From Rhodopseudomonas sp. BR0M22 (GTDB taxonomy: Bacteria > Pseudomonadota > Alphaproteobacteria > Rhizobiales > Xanthobacteraceae), in contig NZ_QUMK01000063.1 of NCBI RefSeq assembly GCF_010907035.1, positions 1 through 34,917 on the forward strand: a stretch of 34,917 nt of DNA, given 5' to 3'. This document shows, piece by piece, positions 24,535-32,117 of this stretch (position 1 is the stretch's first letter; each line of letters opens with the position of its first letter). Position numbers and translations under genes: made by a program. Under the pieces are notes generated by a model, which was not told where the DNA came from, ran no database searches, and saw only the letters and a list, made by a program, of their open reading frames with translations.

Positions 24535-24653
24535 CGTCATTCCGGGGCGCTCGCGAATGCGAGCGAACCCGGAATCTGGAGCTGTCGAGCAACCGGCATT
24601 TCAATATGTCGGGATTCCGGGTTCACGCGCTCTGCGCGTGCCCCGGAATGACG
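24535..24653. repeat. Mosaic palindromic repeat, type B (between convergent genes)
   Basis: Outer arms CGTCATTCCGGGGC (24535-24548) and GCCCCGGAATGACG (24640-24653) are perfect complements. Inside are AACCCGGAATC (about 24566-24576) against GATTCCGGGTT (24613-24623) and small hairpins GCTCGC-GAAT-GCGAGC and ACGCGC-TCT-GCGCGT. The element can fold into a branched cruciform. It exactly fills the gap between the RNA methyltransferase (+) and zapA (-) and may terminate both. Elements with this CATTCCGGGGC end are, from memory, widespread in Bradyrhizobium and Rhodopseudomonas. Confidence 0.8.
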
Positions 24654-24662
24654 GAGTAACAA

Positions 24663-25073
24663 CTACCCGATCGCGATGCCGCCGCCGATGGTGCGGTTGA
24701 GGACTTGGGTAGTTCGCTCGATCCGCTCAGCGGCGCTGTTCAGTGCGGCGGCGACGGCGCGGTTGGTGGTCACCGTGCGATCCAGCGAAGCCGCACGATC
24801 GTTGCGCAAGGCTTCCACTTCCTGCTGCAGGGCGGCGATGCGGCCATGCGCGTCGAGCAGTTCATCGGCCATCATCAGCGCCGCCATCACGGTGAGCCGC
24901 GCATCGCCGATCTCGCCGAACCGGCCGCGCAGACTCTGAATCCGCGTCTCGAGATTTTCAGCGAGCCCGAGCAGTTGCGGCTCCTGGCCCGGCTCGCAGG
25001 CCATCCGGTATTGCCGGCCGTTGATGGTCACGCTGACGTGGTTGGCGGATCCCGTGGAGTCGCTCGAGCTCAT
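24663..25073 (-). CDS. zapA: Cell division protein ZapA
   Basis: A 136-residue protein: N-terminal globular part (HVSVTINGRQYRMACEPGQE), then LLGLAENLETRIQSLR and a long helix with VMAALMMADELLDAH that forms the coiled coil. ZapA binds FtsZ and bundles filaments at the septum. The C-terminal tail after about residue 105 is an alphaproteobacterial-type extension. It overlaps the upstream coiled-coil gene as ATGA, so the two are translated together. In many proteobacteria 6S RNA and 5-formyl-THF cyclo-ligase lie next to zapA; neither lies on its downstream side here, only repeat B. Confidence 0.9.
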   Translation of the reverse strand: MSSSDSTGSANHVSVTINGRQYRMACEPGQEPQLLGLAENLETRIQSLRGRFGEIGDARLTVMAALMMADELLDAHGRIAALQQEVEALRNDRAASLDRTVTTNRAVAAALNSAAERIERTTQVLNRTIGGGIAIG

Positions 25074-25414
25074 GACTCCTCCTCGGCTGGCTGTAGATCG
25101 CCCGCTTCGGCGTCGAGCACCTGACGGATGGTGTCGATGGCCGAGTCGAGCCGCTGCGCGATCTCGCGGTTGACCCGTTCCAGCTTACGGCTGCGCACCA
25201 GCGCACCGTCGAGTTCGTCGGCGAGCCGCGACCGGTCGGCACCGAGCGCCTGAATCCGCGACGCCAGCTCGTCCTCGTCGCGATCGGCTTCGGCACGCCG
25301 TTCCACCGCGCTTTCCAGCGCTTCGAGCGCCGCGGCGAGGCGACGCGCCGCCGCAACGATCTCGGCCGGCGCCTGATCGGTAGCGATGGAACCGTGGGCA
25401 GGACGATCCGTCAT
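25070..25414 (-). CDS. Coiled-coil protein of DUF4164 type
   Basis: A 114-residue, highly charged, almost wholly helical protein ([59 protein letters not shown]). It resembles the DUF4164 proteins that precede zapA in Rhizobiales. It overlaps zapA by four bases, and cotranscription suggests a link to cell division, perhaps as a ZapB-like helper (inference). The start at 25414 (MTDRPAHGS) is chosen over a longer frame from 25489 that would extend into the divergent tkt leader. No strong ribosome-binding site is seen. Confidence 0.75.
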   Translation of the reverse strand: MTDRPAHGSIATDQAPAEIVAAARRLAAALEALESAVERRAEADRDEDELASRIQALGADRSRLADELDGALVRSRKLERVNREIAQRLDSAIDTIRQVLDAEAGDLQPAEEES

Positions 25415-25516
25415 GCTCGTTGCGCGCCCCCTCGCAATCTCCCACACCCAGGGCCTTGCCGACCCCAAACAAAAGCCACGATTGAACAAGCCTTTAGAGC
25501 GCGAAATTTACGTGGC

Positions 25517-25649
25517 GAGGAAGCCCAGCGCAACGCTGCCGCGAACCTATGCACTGCAAAGCGCCGGTTTCGGCCCCGATTTCGGGCTGCCGTATTGGCC
25601 TCAACGGTATGCGGGTGCTATGCGGGCTGGCTTCCCCGGCTGTTCAGCC
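25517..25649 (+). ncRNA. Candidate structured RNA or long leader upstream of tkt
   Basis: The 327 bases between the coiled-coil gene and tkt (25415-25741) hold no supported gene but can form a rod-like fold on the + strand. Helix 1 is GGAAGCCCAGC (25519-25529) with GCTGGCTTCC (25626-25635), ten pairs with one bulged C. Helix 2 is 25539-25547 with 25606-25614, one mismatch and one G-T pair. Between them is an internal bubble of 9 and 11 bases. GGCT-GTTC-AGCC (25638-25649) follows. TATGCGGG is repeated at 25608 and 25619. The shape and the nearness to zapA recall 6S RNA, but no sequence match was made; a tkt leader is equally possible. Confidence 0.25.
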
Positions 25650-25741
25650 CCATCTGTTCTGTTCATCGCCTTGCCATGGAGGCAGGGCACGTTCCGATTC
25701 CATCGGACCACCGACACCCTCATTCTCAGGCGGATTCAATC

Positions 25742-27727
25742 ATGGCGCAGGTCGATCATTCCCGTATGGCAAACGCAATCCGGGCGCTGGCGATGGATGC
25801 GGTGGAGAAAGCCAAATCCGGCCATCCCGGCCTGCCGATGGGCGCCGCCGATGTGGCGACCGTGCTGTGGTCGCAGTTCCTGAAGTTCGATGCCGCCGAT
25901 CCGCACTGGCCGGACCGCGACCGCTTCATCCTGTCGGCCGGCCACGGCTCGATGCTGCTTTATGCGCTGCTGTATCTGACCGGCAATGAAGAGCTGACGC
26001 TCGATCAGATCAAGAATTTCCGCCAGCTCGGCTCCAAGACCCCGGGCCATCCTGAGAACTGCATCACGTCGTCGGTCGAGACCACCACCGGTCCGCTCGG
26101 CCAAGGCGTGGCGTCCTCGGTCGGCACCGCGCTGGCTGAGCGGCTGCTGCAGGCCGAATTTGGCGACATCGTCGACCATTACACCTACGTGCTGTGCTCC
26201 GACGGCGACCTGATGGAAGGCGTCAGCCACGAGGCGATCGCGCTCGCGGGGCATCTCAAGCTGTCGAAGCTGATCTTCCTGTACGACGACAACGGCATCT
26301 CGATCGACGGCCCGCTGTCGCTCACCGACAATGTGGACCAGGTCGCACGCTTCCAGGCGCACGGCTGGAATTCGTTCCGGATCGACGGCCACGACCACAA
26401 CGCGATCGCCGATGCGATCCGAAAGGCCCAGGCGTCCGACCGGCCGACCATGATCGCCTGCAAGACGACCATCGGATTCGGCGCGCCGCACAAGGCCGGC
26501 ACATCGAAAGCGCATGGCGAACCGCTCGGTGCCGAAGAACTCGCCGGCGCCAAGAAGGCACTCGGCTGGGATTACGGGCCGTTCGAGATTCCCGACGACG
26601 TGCTCAGCGCCTGGCGCAATGTCGGCAAGCAGGGCGCCTCGGCACGCACCGACTGGCTGGCGCGATTCGAAGCCCTGCCGGCCGACAAGCGCGACGAATT
26701 CAAGCGGCGGGTGATCGACCGCAAGCGGCCCGCAGCGATTGCGGACGCGATCCGCGCGCTGAAGGACAAGCTCGTCGCCGAACCGCAGACCATCGCCACC
26801 CGCAAAGCCAGCGAACTCGCGCTCGAGGCGCTGACGCCGGTGGTGCCGGAATTGCTGCTCGGCTCAGCCGACCTGACGCCGTCCAACAACACCCGCGTCA
26901 AGCAGGCCAAGGACGTCACCCCGGACGATTTCTCCGGCCGTTACATCCATTACGGCATCCGCGAGATGGGTATGGCGGCGGCGATGAACGGCCTCGCGCT
27001 GCACGGCGGCTTCGCGCCCGCGGGCGGCACCTTCCTGTGCTTCACCGACTACGCCCGCCCGTCGATGCGGGTCGCGGCGCTGTCGCATGTGCCGGTGGTG
27101 TACATCATGACCCACGATTCGATCGGGCTCGGCGAAGACGGGCCGACCCATCAGCCGGTCGAGCATCTGGCGGCGCTGCGGGCGATGCCGAACATGCGGG
27201 TGTTCCGTCCCGCCGACGCAGTGGAAACCGCCGAGTGCTGGCAGCTCGCGCTGGAGAACACCAACGGGCCGACCGTCCTGGCGCTGTCGCGGCAGAACCT
27301 CGCTCAGGTGCGCACCGCGACGTCCGAGGCCAACCTCAGTGCCACGGGCGGCTATGAGCTGATCCCGGCGCCCGGCAAGGCGCAGGTCTCGATCTTCGCC
27401 ACCGGCTCCGAAGTCGAGATCGCCGTCGCAGCGCAGAAGCTGCTCGAAGTGCAGGGCGTCGCCGCCCGCGTCGTTTCGGTGCCGTCGCTCGATCTGCTGC
27501 TGGCGCAGGACGATGCCACCCGCGCGGCCATCATCGGCGATGCGCCGGTCAAGGTCGCAGTCGAAGCTGCGGTGCGGTTCGGCTGGGATGCGGTTATCGG
27601 TCCGGACGGCGGCTTCGTCGGCATGACCGGGTTCGGTGCCAGCGCACCTGCCAAGGAGCTCTACAAACATTTCGGCATTACCGCCGAAGCTGTAGCGGAC
27701 GCCGCTAAGCGTCGACTCGCAGCCTAA
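25742..27727 (+). CDS. tkt: Transketolase
   Basis: A 661-residue ThDP enzyme, the usual length. Residues seen: His28 (GHPGLPMG), His68 (AGHGSMLLY), His103 (PGHPE), the cofactor motif [13 protein letters not shown] (154-166), [10 protein letters not shown], the catalytic Glu in [15 protein letters not shown] (about 409), and [20 protein letters not shown]. It moves two-carbon units between sugar phosphates in the pentose phosphate pathway and the Calvin cycle. ATG 25742 (MAQVDHS) is preferred over an open frame from 25394 on length and family start; AGGCGGA precedes it. Two TAA-type stops follow in tandem, then a strong hairpin at 27774-27811 before gap. Confidence 0.97.
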   Translation: MAQVDHSRMANAIRALAMDAVEKAKSGHPGLPMGAADVATVLWSQFLKFDAADPHWPDRDRFILSAGHGSMLLYALLYLTGNEELTLDQIKNFRQLGSKTPGHPENCITSSVETTTGPLGQGVASSVGTALAERLLQAEFGDIVDHYTYVLCSDGDLMEGVSHEAIALAGHLKLSKLIFLYDDNGISIDGPLSLTDNVDQVARFQAHGWNSFRIDGHDHNAIADAIRKAQASDRPTMIACKTTIGFGAPHKAGTSKAHGEPLGAEELAGAKKALGWDYGPFEIPDDVLSAWRNVGKQGASARTDWLARFEALPADKRDEFKRRVIDRKRPAAIADAIRALKDKLVAEPQTIATRKASELALEALTPVVPELLLGSADLTPSNNTRVKQAKDVTPDDFSGRYIHYGIREMGMAAAMNGLALHGGFAPAGGTFLCFTDYARPSMRVAALSHVPVVYIMTHDSIGLGEDGPTHQPVEHLAALRAMPNMRVFRPADAVETAECWQLALENTNGPTVLALSRQNLAQVRTATSEANLSATGGYELIPAPGKAQVSIFATGSEVEIAVAAQKLLEVQGVAARVVSVPSLDLLLAQDDATRAAIIGDAPVKVAVEAAVRFGWDAVIGPDGGFVGMTGFGASAPAKELYKHFGITAEAVADAAKRRLAA

Positions 27728-27773
27728 TAACGCGGCGCTCGCAGGCCAGCGATTAAAGATCGCGCAATTTTGT

Positions 27774-27811
27774 CAGGCGCGGCAGTTCACCGCATCGGTG
27801 AGCCGCGCCTG
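27774..27811 (+). terminator. Strong hairpin after tkt
   Basis: CAGGCGCGGC (27774-27783) pairs exactly with GCCGCGCCTG (27802-27811); inside, TCACCG-CAT-CGGTGA (27787-27801) extends the stem after a 3-base bulge, giving 16 pairs. There is no T-run after it. It probably separates tkt from gap transcription, leaving gap with its own promoter. Confidence 0.6.
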
Positions 27812-27821
27812 CGGTAAGTCT

Positions 27822-27835
27822 TTGATCTGAATCAT
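27822..27835. promoter_or_regulatory. FNR/FixK-like box upstream of gap
   Basis: TTGAT-CTGA-ATCAT matches the FNR/FixK consensus TTGAT-N4-ATCAA at nine of ten defined positions. It lies 107 bases before gap. A possible -10, TATTTT, is at 27861-27866, which would put the box near -44, close to the -41.5 of activated FNR promoters. Function is inferred. Confidence 0.45.
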
Positions 27836-27838
27836 GAA

Positions 27839-27859
27839 CGAGCGGATTGCAACCGCTCG
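27839..27859. promoter_or_regulatory. 21-bp near-perfect palindrome in the gap promoter
   Basis: CGAGCGG (27839-27845) and CCGCTCG (27853-27859) are perfect inverted repeats around ATTGCAA, whose core TTGCAA is itself palindromic though slightly off-centre. It lies three bases after the FNR-like box and just before the possible -10, where a repressor site would be expected. The binding protein is unknown; a sugar-phosphate-responsive regulator would make sense. Confidence 0.5.
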
Positions 27860-27942
27860 GTATTTTGGGCATGAAACCGCGCAAGAGTACGGGGATTGCT
27901 CCGTCATAGAACTGAAAATCATCTGCAGCGAGGAGAAATTGG

Positions 27943-28950
27943 ATGGCAGTCCGGGTCGCGATCAATGGGTTTGGCCGTATCGGCCGCAATGTTCTGCGGG
28001 CGATCTACGAGTCCGGCCGTAAGGATATCGAAGTCGTTGCGATCAACGATCTCGGCCCGGTCGAGACCAACGCCCATCTGCTGCGCTTCGACTCGGTGCA
28101 CGGCCGGTTTCCGCATGAGGTGAAGGTCGACGGCGACACCATCGATGCCGGCCGCGGCAAGATCAAGGTGACGGCGATCAAGGATCCGTCGGCGCTGCCG
28201 TACAAGGATCTGGGCGTCGACATCGCGCTGGAATGCACCGGCATCTTCACCGCGCGCGATAAGGCCGCCGCGCTGCTGACCGCCGGCGCCAAGCGCGTTC
28301 TGGTTTCGGCTCCGTCGGACGGCGCTGACGCGACCATCGTGTATGGCGTCAACCACGAGACCCTGACCAAGGACCACATGGTGGTGTCGAACGGTTCGTG
28401 CACCACGAACTGTCTGGCTCCGGTCGCCAAGGTGCTGAACGACACCGTCGGCATCGAGACCGGCTTCATGACCACGATCCACGCCTACACCGGCGACCAG
28501 CCGACGCTGGACACCATGCACAAGGATCTCTACCGCGGCCGCGCCGCGGCGATGTCGATGATCCCGACTTCGACCGGCGCCGCCAAGGCGATCGGCCTGG
28601 TGCTGCCCGAGCTGAAGGGCAAGCTCGACGGCGTCGCGATCCGCGTGCCGACCCCGAACGTGTCGGTGGTCGACCTCAAGGTTATCGCCAAGAAGGCCAC
28701 CACCAAGGAAGAAATCAACGACGCCATCAAGCGCGCCGCCGAGCAGGAGCTGAAGGGCATCCTCGGCTACACCAACGCGCCGAACGTCTCGATCGACTTC
28801 AACCACGATCCGCACTCGTCGACCTTCCACATGGACCAGACCAAGGTGCAGAACGGCACGCTGGTGCGCGTGATGTCGTGGTACGACAACGAGTGGGGCT
28901 TCTCCAACCGCATGGCCGACACCGCCGTCGCGATGGGCAAGCTGATCTGA
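27943..28950 (+). CDS. gap: Glyceraldehyde-3-phosphate dehydrogenase
   Basis: A 335-residue [18 protein letters not shown] (8-20) is the nucleotide-binding start, [12 protein letters not shown] has the catalytic Cys153, HAYTGDQ holds the substrate-region residues with the catalytic His expected nearby, and [12 protein letters not shown] is the family C-terminal signature. It interconverts GAP and 1,3-bisphosphoglycerate. The INDLGP segment after strand 2 keeps the Asp at residue 36 typical of NAD binding, but cofactor choice in the Calvin cycle cannot be settled here. A strong GAGGAGA precedes ATG 27943. It sits between tkt and pgk, with its own complex upstream region and repeat C after it. 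Confidence 0.97.
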   Translation: MAVRVAINGFGRIGRNVLRAIYESGRKDIEVVAINDLGPVETNAHLLRFDSVHGRFPHEVKVDGDTIDAGRGKIKVTAIKDPSALPYKDLGVDIALECTGIFTARDKAAALLTAGAKRVLVSAPSDGADATIVYGVNHETLTKDHMVVSNGSCTTNCLAPVAKVLNDTVGIETGFMTTIHAYTGDQPTLDTMHKDLYRGRAAAMSMIPTSTGAAKAIGLVLPELKGKLDGVAIRVPTPNVSVVDLKVIAKKATTKEEINDAIKRAAEQELKGILGYTNAPNVSIDFNHDPHSSTFHMDQTKVQNGTLVRVMSWYDNEWGFSNRMADTAVAMGKLI

Positions 28951-28968
28951 CGGCCTGTTACTTGTGAA

Positions 28969-29101
28969 CTCATGGTTCGAGACGCGGGCTTTCGCCCGCT
29001 CCTCACCATGAGGACTATGTCCGGCGCGAGGAGCTTGTCTCCTCGCCGCTTTGGAAGCCTCATCCTGAGGAGCCGAGCGCAGCGAGGCGTCTCGAAGGAT
29101 G
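28969..29101. repeat. Mosaic palindromic repeat, type C (between gap and pgk)
   Basis: The first module is CTCATGGT (28969-28976) with ACCATGAG (29005-29012), enclosing GCGGGC-TTTC-GCCCGC. The second is CATCCT (29061-29066) with AGGATG (29096-29101). The two modules are linked by TCGAGACGC (28978-28986) and its complement GCGTCTCGA (29087-29095). The element therefore can fold as two hairpins or one long structure. It fills most of the 173 bases between gap and pgk and would be transcribed if both genes share an mRNA. From memory, this is a common dispersed element of the Bradyrhizobium lineage. Confidence 0.75.
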
Positions 29102-29123
29102 GGCCCCACACACAGGGTTCATC

Positions 29124-30320
29124 ATGACAAAGACATTCCGCACCCTCGACGACGTCGATGTGAAGGGCAAACGCGTGTTGCTGCGCGTCGACCTCAACGT
29201 GCCGATGGACGCCGGCAAGGTGACCGACAGCACCCGGCTCGAGCGCGTTGCGCCGACCATTACCGAGATCGCATCCAAGGGCGGCAAGGTGATTCTGCTG
29301 GCGCATTTCGGCCGGCCGAAGGGACGCGACGACAAGAATTCGCTGAAGCCGGTCGCGGCCGCGCTCGCGGACGTCGTCAAGAAGCCGGTCGGCTTTGCCG
29401 ACGACTGCATCGGCGAGCCCGCCGCCAAGGCGATCGCCGCGATGGCCGACGGCGACATCCTGTGCCTGGAAAACACCCGCTTCCATCCCGAGGAAGAGAA
29501 GAACGATCCGGCGTTCGTGGAGAAGCTCGCCGAGCTCGGCGACATCTGGGTCAACGACGCGTTCTCGGCCGCGCACCGCGCCCACGCCACCACCGAAGGC
29601 CTCGGCCACAAGCTGCCGGCCTATGCGGGCCGCACCATGCAGGCCGAGCTGGTGGCGCTGAACAAGGCGCTGGAAGCGCCGACCAAGCCGGTGATCGCGA
29701 TCGTCGGCGGCGCCAAGGTGTCGAGCAAGATCGATCTTCTCGAAAACCTGGTCACCAAGGTGCAGGCGCTGGTGATCGGCGGCGGCATGGCCAACACCTT
29801 CCTGCATGCTCAGGGCGTCAAGGTCGGCAAGTCGCTGTGCGAGAAGGATCTGGCGGAAACCGCGCTGCGGATCATGAACAAGGCCGAGGCCGCCAACTGC
29901 GCCATCATCCTCCCCGTGGACGCCACCGTGGCGTATCACTTCGAGGCCAACGCGCCGTCGTTCGCCTATGGGCTCGACGCAATCCCGCCGGACAGCATGA
30001 TCCTCGATGTCGGCCCGCGCTCGATCGAGCGCATCCACGCCGCGATCGACGACGCCGCCACCCTGGTGTGGAACGGCCCGGTCGGCGCGTTCGAGCTGAC
30101 GCCGTTCGACAAGGGCACGGTCGAGGCCGCCAAGCACGCCGCCAAGCGCACCAAAGCGGGTAAGCTGGTGTCGGTGGCGGGCGGCGGCGACACCGTCGCG
30201 GCGCTCAACCACGCCGGCGTTGCCGACGACTTCACCTACATCTCGACCGCCGGCGGCGCCTTCCTGGAGTGGATGGAAGGCAAGCCGCTGCCGGGCGTGG
30301 AAGTGCTGCGGGTCAAGTGA
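29124..30320 (+). CDS. pgk: Phosphoglycerate kinase
   Basis: A 398-residue kinase of normal length. VLLRVDLNVPMDAGKVTDST, with the substrate Asp/Asn, opens the N-domain; LAHFGRPKG, ENTRFHPEE and NDAFSAAHRAHAT are further substrate-binding motifs. The C-domain has the nucleotide-binding GGAKVSSKIDLLENL, WNGPVGAFE and GGGDTVAAL. It transfers phosphate between 1,3-bisphosphoglycerate and ADP in glycolysis, or the reverse in carbon fixation. It follows gap after repeat C. A GC-rich hairpin at 30330-30353 follows the stop, before the toxin-antitoxin genes. Confidence 0.97.
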   Translation: MTKTFRTLDDVDVKGKRVLLRVDLNVPMDAGKVTDSTRLERVAPTITEIASKGGKVILLAHFGRPKGRDDKNSLKPVAAALADVVKKPVGFADDCIGEPAAKAIAAMADGDILCLENTRFHPEEEKNDPAFVEKLAELGDIWVNDAFSAAHRAHATTEGLGHKLPAYAGRTMQAELVALNKALEAPTKPVIAIVGGAKVSSKIDLLENLVTKVQALVIGGGMANTFLHAQGVKVGKSLCEKDLAETALRIMNKAEAANCAIILPVDATVAYHFEANAPSFAYGLDAIPPDSMILDVGPRSIERIHAAIDDAATLVWNGPVGAFELTPFDKGTVEAAKHAAKRTKAGKLVSVAGGGDTVAALNHAGVADDFTYISTAGGAFLEWMEGKPLPGVEVLRVK

Positions 30321-30329
30321 TCCGTCTCG

Positions 30330-30353
30330 CCGGCGCCCATCGCGGCGCCGGCT
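30330..30353 (+). terminator. Hairpin after pgk
   Basis: GCCGGCGCC (30330-30338) and GGCGCCGGC (30345-30353) form a perfect 9-bp stem with loop CATCGC, starting ten bases after the pgk stop. Only TTG follows, so it is a weak intrinsic terminator at best. It directly abuts the candidate -35 of the mazEF promoter. Confidence 0.5.
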
Positions 30354-30397
30354 TGCGACCACCTCCGCCGGAGCCTATCTTGCGTTACATGTAACGC
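30354..30397 (+). promoter_or_regulatory. Promoter and palindromic operator of the mazEF-type pair
   Basis: TTGCGA (30354-30359) and TATCTT (30376-30381) form a -35/-10 pair with a 16-base spacer. Directly after lies GCGTTACATGTAACGC (30382-30397), a perfect 16-bp palindrome covering the expected start site, 23 bases before the antitoxin ATG. Toxin-antitoxin operons are commonly repressed by their own complex at such a site; this assignment is inferred from position and symmetry. Confidence 0.6.
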
Positions 30398-30420
30398 TCC
30401 GGTTGGAGGGGATTGCCGCG

Positions 30421-30702
30421 ATGGACAAGCCGGTCGACAAGCCTGCGGGGGCAAAGCTCACGCGCCGCCCCGGCACAGCGGCTAAGCCGCGCAGCGCCAC
30501 CGCCGAGCGCGTCCGCCGCCACCGCGAGAAGATGAAGGCGATGGGGCTAAAGCCGGTGACGATCTGGGTCCCGGACGACTACAACTCGCCGGAATACAAG
30601 GCCAAGATCAGGCGGCAGTGCCTGCTGCTCAAGAACGATCCGCACGAACAACAGATCCTGGCCGAAACTGAAGACTGGTTTGATCCAGAAGGCTGGAAGT
30701 GA
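30421..30702 (+). CDS. MazE-family antitoxin (DUF3018 type)
   Basis: A 93-residue basic protein. The N-terminal 25 residues are Lys/Ala/Pro-rich, followed by AERVRRHREKMKAMGLKPVT and IWVPDDYNSPEY, the hallmark of DUF3018 antitoxins with a short DNA-binding region. The acidic C-terminus (AETEDWFDPEGWK) is the likely toxin-neutralising tail. A GGAGGGG precedes ATG 30421 by 10 bases. Its stop overlaps the toxin's GTG start as GTGA. It should bind the palindrome at 30382-30397 to repress the pair (inference). The module sits between pgk and fba, unrelated in function to its neighbours. Confidence 0.85.
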   Translation: MDKPVDKPAGAKLTRRPGTAAKPRSATAERVRRHREKMKAMGLKPVTIWVPDDYNSPEYKAKIRRQCLLLKNDPHEQQILAETEDWFDPEGWK

Positions 30703-31022
30703 CCCGAGGCGACGTCGTTCTGGTCGCGATGCAGGGCGACTACGGCAAGCCGAGGCCTGCCGTAGTCGTGCAGGTCGACGACTTCGAGGAGGTCCCCTCC
30801 CTCGCGATTTTGCCCCTTACCACTGAACTGCGCGATATCCCGGCGATCCGCCTTGCGGTCGAGCCGACCCCGGATAATGGCCTCCTGCAACGGTCGCAGA
30901 TCATGGTGGATAAGATCACGGCTGTCGCGCGGCGCCGGGTTGGCCAACGGATCGGTTCCCTCTCCACCGACGACATGGCCGCGGTCAATCGCGCCCTCGC
31001 CATCTTCCTCGGCATTGTCTAA
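30699..31022 (+). CDS. MazF/PemK-family endoribonuclease toxin
   Basis: A 107-residue protein with the PemK/MazF fold: TRGDVVLVAMQGDYGKPRPAV split at the opening (RGDVV and GKPRPAVVVQ), a central LPLTTELRDI, and LLQRSQIMVDKITAVARRRVG with the Ser/Gln/Asp/Lys block of the active face. Such toxins cleave mRNA at short sequences when the antitoxin is lost. It uses GTG 30699, overlapping the antitoxin stop, so it needs antitoxin translation, which keeps the toxin in lower amount. It ends 54 bases before fba, which has its own strong ribosome-binding site; the pair could be cotranscribed with fba. Conserved motifs suggest it is intact. Confidence 0.88.
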   Translation: MTRGDVVLVAMQGDYGKPRPAVVVQVDDFEEVPSLAILPLTTELRDIPAIRLAVEPTPDNGLLQRSQIMVDKITAVARRRVGQRIGSLSTDDMAAVNRALAIFLGIV

Positions 31023-31076
31023 GACCCTGTCCGAACGGCTTCCCACCTCAACAAGAACAGCCAAAGGAGAGACGCG

Positions 31077-32111
31077 ATGAACCTCGCTGACTTGAACCAG
31101 ATCGCTCGCGCCATGGTGGCGCCCGGCAAGGGCATTCTCGCCGCCGACGAGTCGTCGGGGACGATCAAGAAGCGGTTCGACGTGATCGGGGTGGAGTCGA
31201 CCGAGACCAATCGCCGCGACTATCGCGAGATGCTGTTCCGCTCCAAGGAAGCGATGAGCGACTACGTCTCCGGCGTGATCCTTTACGACGAGACGATCTG
31301 GCAGAACGCCGCCGACGGCACTCCGCTGGTGAAGCTGATCGAGCAGGCCGGCAGTATTCCCGGCATCAAGGTCGACGAGGGCACCCAGCCGCTGCCGAAC
31401 TGCCCGGGCGAGACCATCACGGTCGGCCTCGACAAGCTCGCCGAACGGCTCGCCAAGTACTACAAGCAGGGCGCCCGCTTCGCGAAATGGCGCGCCGTGA
31501 TCGACATCGACACCGCCCGCGGCGTACCGACCCATACCGCGATCATGACCAACGCCCATGCGCTGGCGCGCTACGCGGCGCTGTGCCAGCAGGCGCAGAT
31601 CGTGCCGATCGTCGAGCCCGAGGTGCTGATGGACGGCGCCCACGACATCGACACCTGCTACAACGTCACCGAATGGGTGCTGAAGGAAACCTTCCAGCAA
31701 CTCTACTTCCAGCGCGTCGCCCTCGAAGGCATGATCCTGAAGCCGAACATGGCGGTCCCGGGCAAGAAATCGGCTAAGAAGGCGTCGGTGCAGGAAGTCG
31801 CCGAGAAGACCGTGAAGCTGCTGAAGGCCTGCGTGCCGTCGGCGGTGCCGGGCATCGCCTTCCTGTCCGGCGGCCAGTCGGACGAAGAAGCGACGGCCCA
31901 CCTCGATGCCATGAACAAGATCGGCGGCCTGCCCTGGGGCCTCACCTTCTCTTACGGCCGTGCCCTGCAGGCCGCGCCGCAGAAGGCGTGGTCGGGCAAG
32001 GCCGAGAACGTCGCGGCCGGTCAGGCCGCGTTCACGCACCGGGCCCGGATGAACTCGCTCGCCGCCAAGGGCGAGTGGAGCGCCGAGCTCGAAACCAAGA
32101 AGGCCGCCTGA
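31077..32111 (+). CDS. fba: Class I fructose-bisphosphate aldolase
   Basis: A 344-residue Schiff-base aldolase of the animal/plant-like class I type. Residues seen: Asp24 (LAADESSGTIKKRF), Lys137 (GARFAKWRAV), Glu180 (IVEPEVLMDG) and the Schiff-base Lys222 (GMILKPNMAVPG); SGGQSDEEATAHLDAMN and WGLTFSYGRALQ follow. It cleaves fructose 1,6-bisphosphate to DHAP and GAP, or the reverse in gluconeogenesis and the Calvin cycle. It lacks the C-terminal Tyr of vertebrate enzymes. AAAGGAGA lies well placed before ATG 31077. It is followed six bases later by the ThiE-like gene. Confidence 0.96.
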   Translation: MNLADLNQIARAMVAPGKGILAADESSGTIKKRFDVIGVESTETNRRDYREMLFRSKEAMSDYVSGVILYDETIWQNAADGTPLVKLIEQAGSIPGIKVDEGTQPLPNCPGETITVGLDKLAERLAKYYKQGARFAKWRAVIDIDTARGVPTHTAIMTNAHALARYAALCQQAQIVPIVEPEVLMDGAHDIDTCYNVTEWVLKETFQQLYFQRVALEGMILKPNMAVPGKKSAKKASVQEVAEKTVKLLKACVPSAVPGIAFLSGGQSDEEATAHLDAMNKIGGLPWGLTFSYGRALQAAPQKAWSGKAENVAAGQAAFTHRARMNSLAAKGEWSAELETKKAA

Positions 32112-32117
32112 GCTGCA

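Noticed and set aside
24525-24662. 6S RNA gene on the downstream side of zapA
   Set aside because: The whole gap is taken up by the type B palindromic repeat; its pairing does not resemble the 6S rod with a central bubble.
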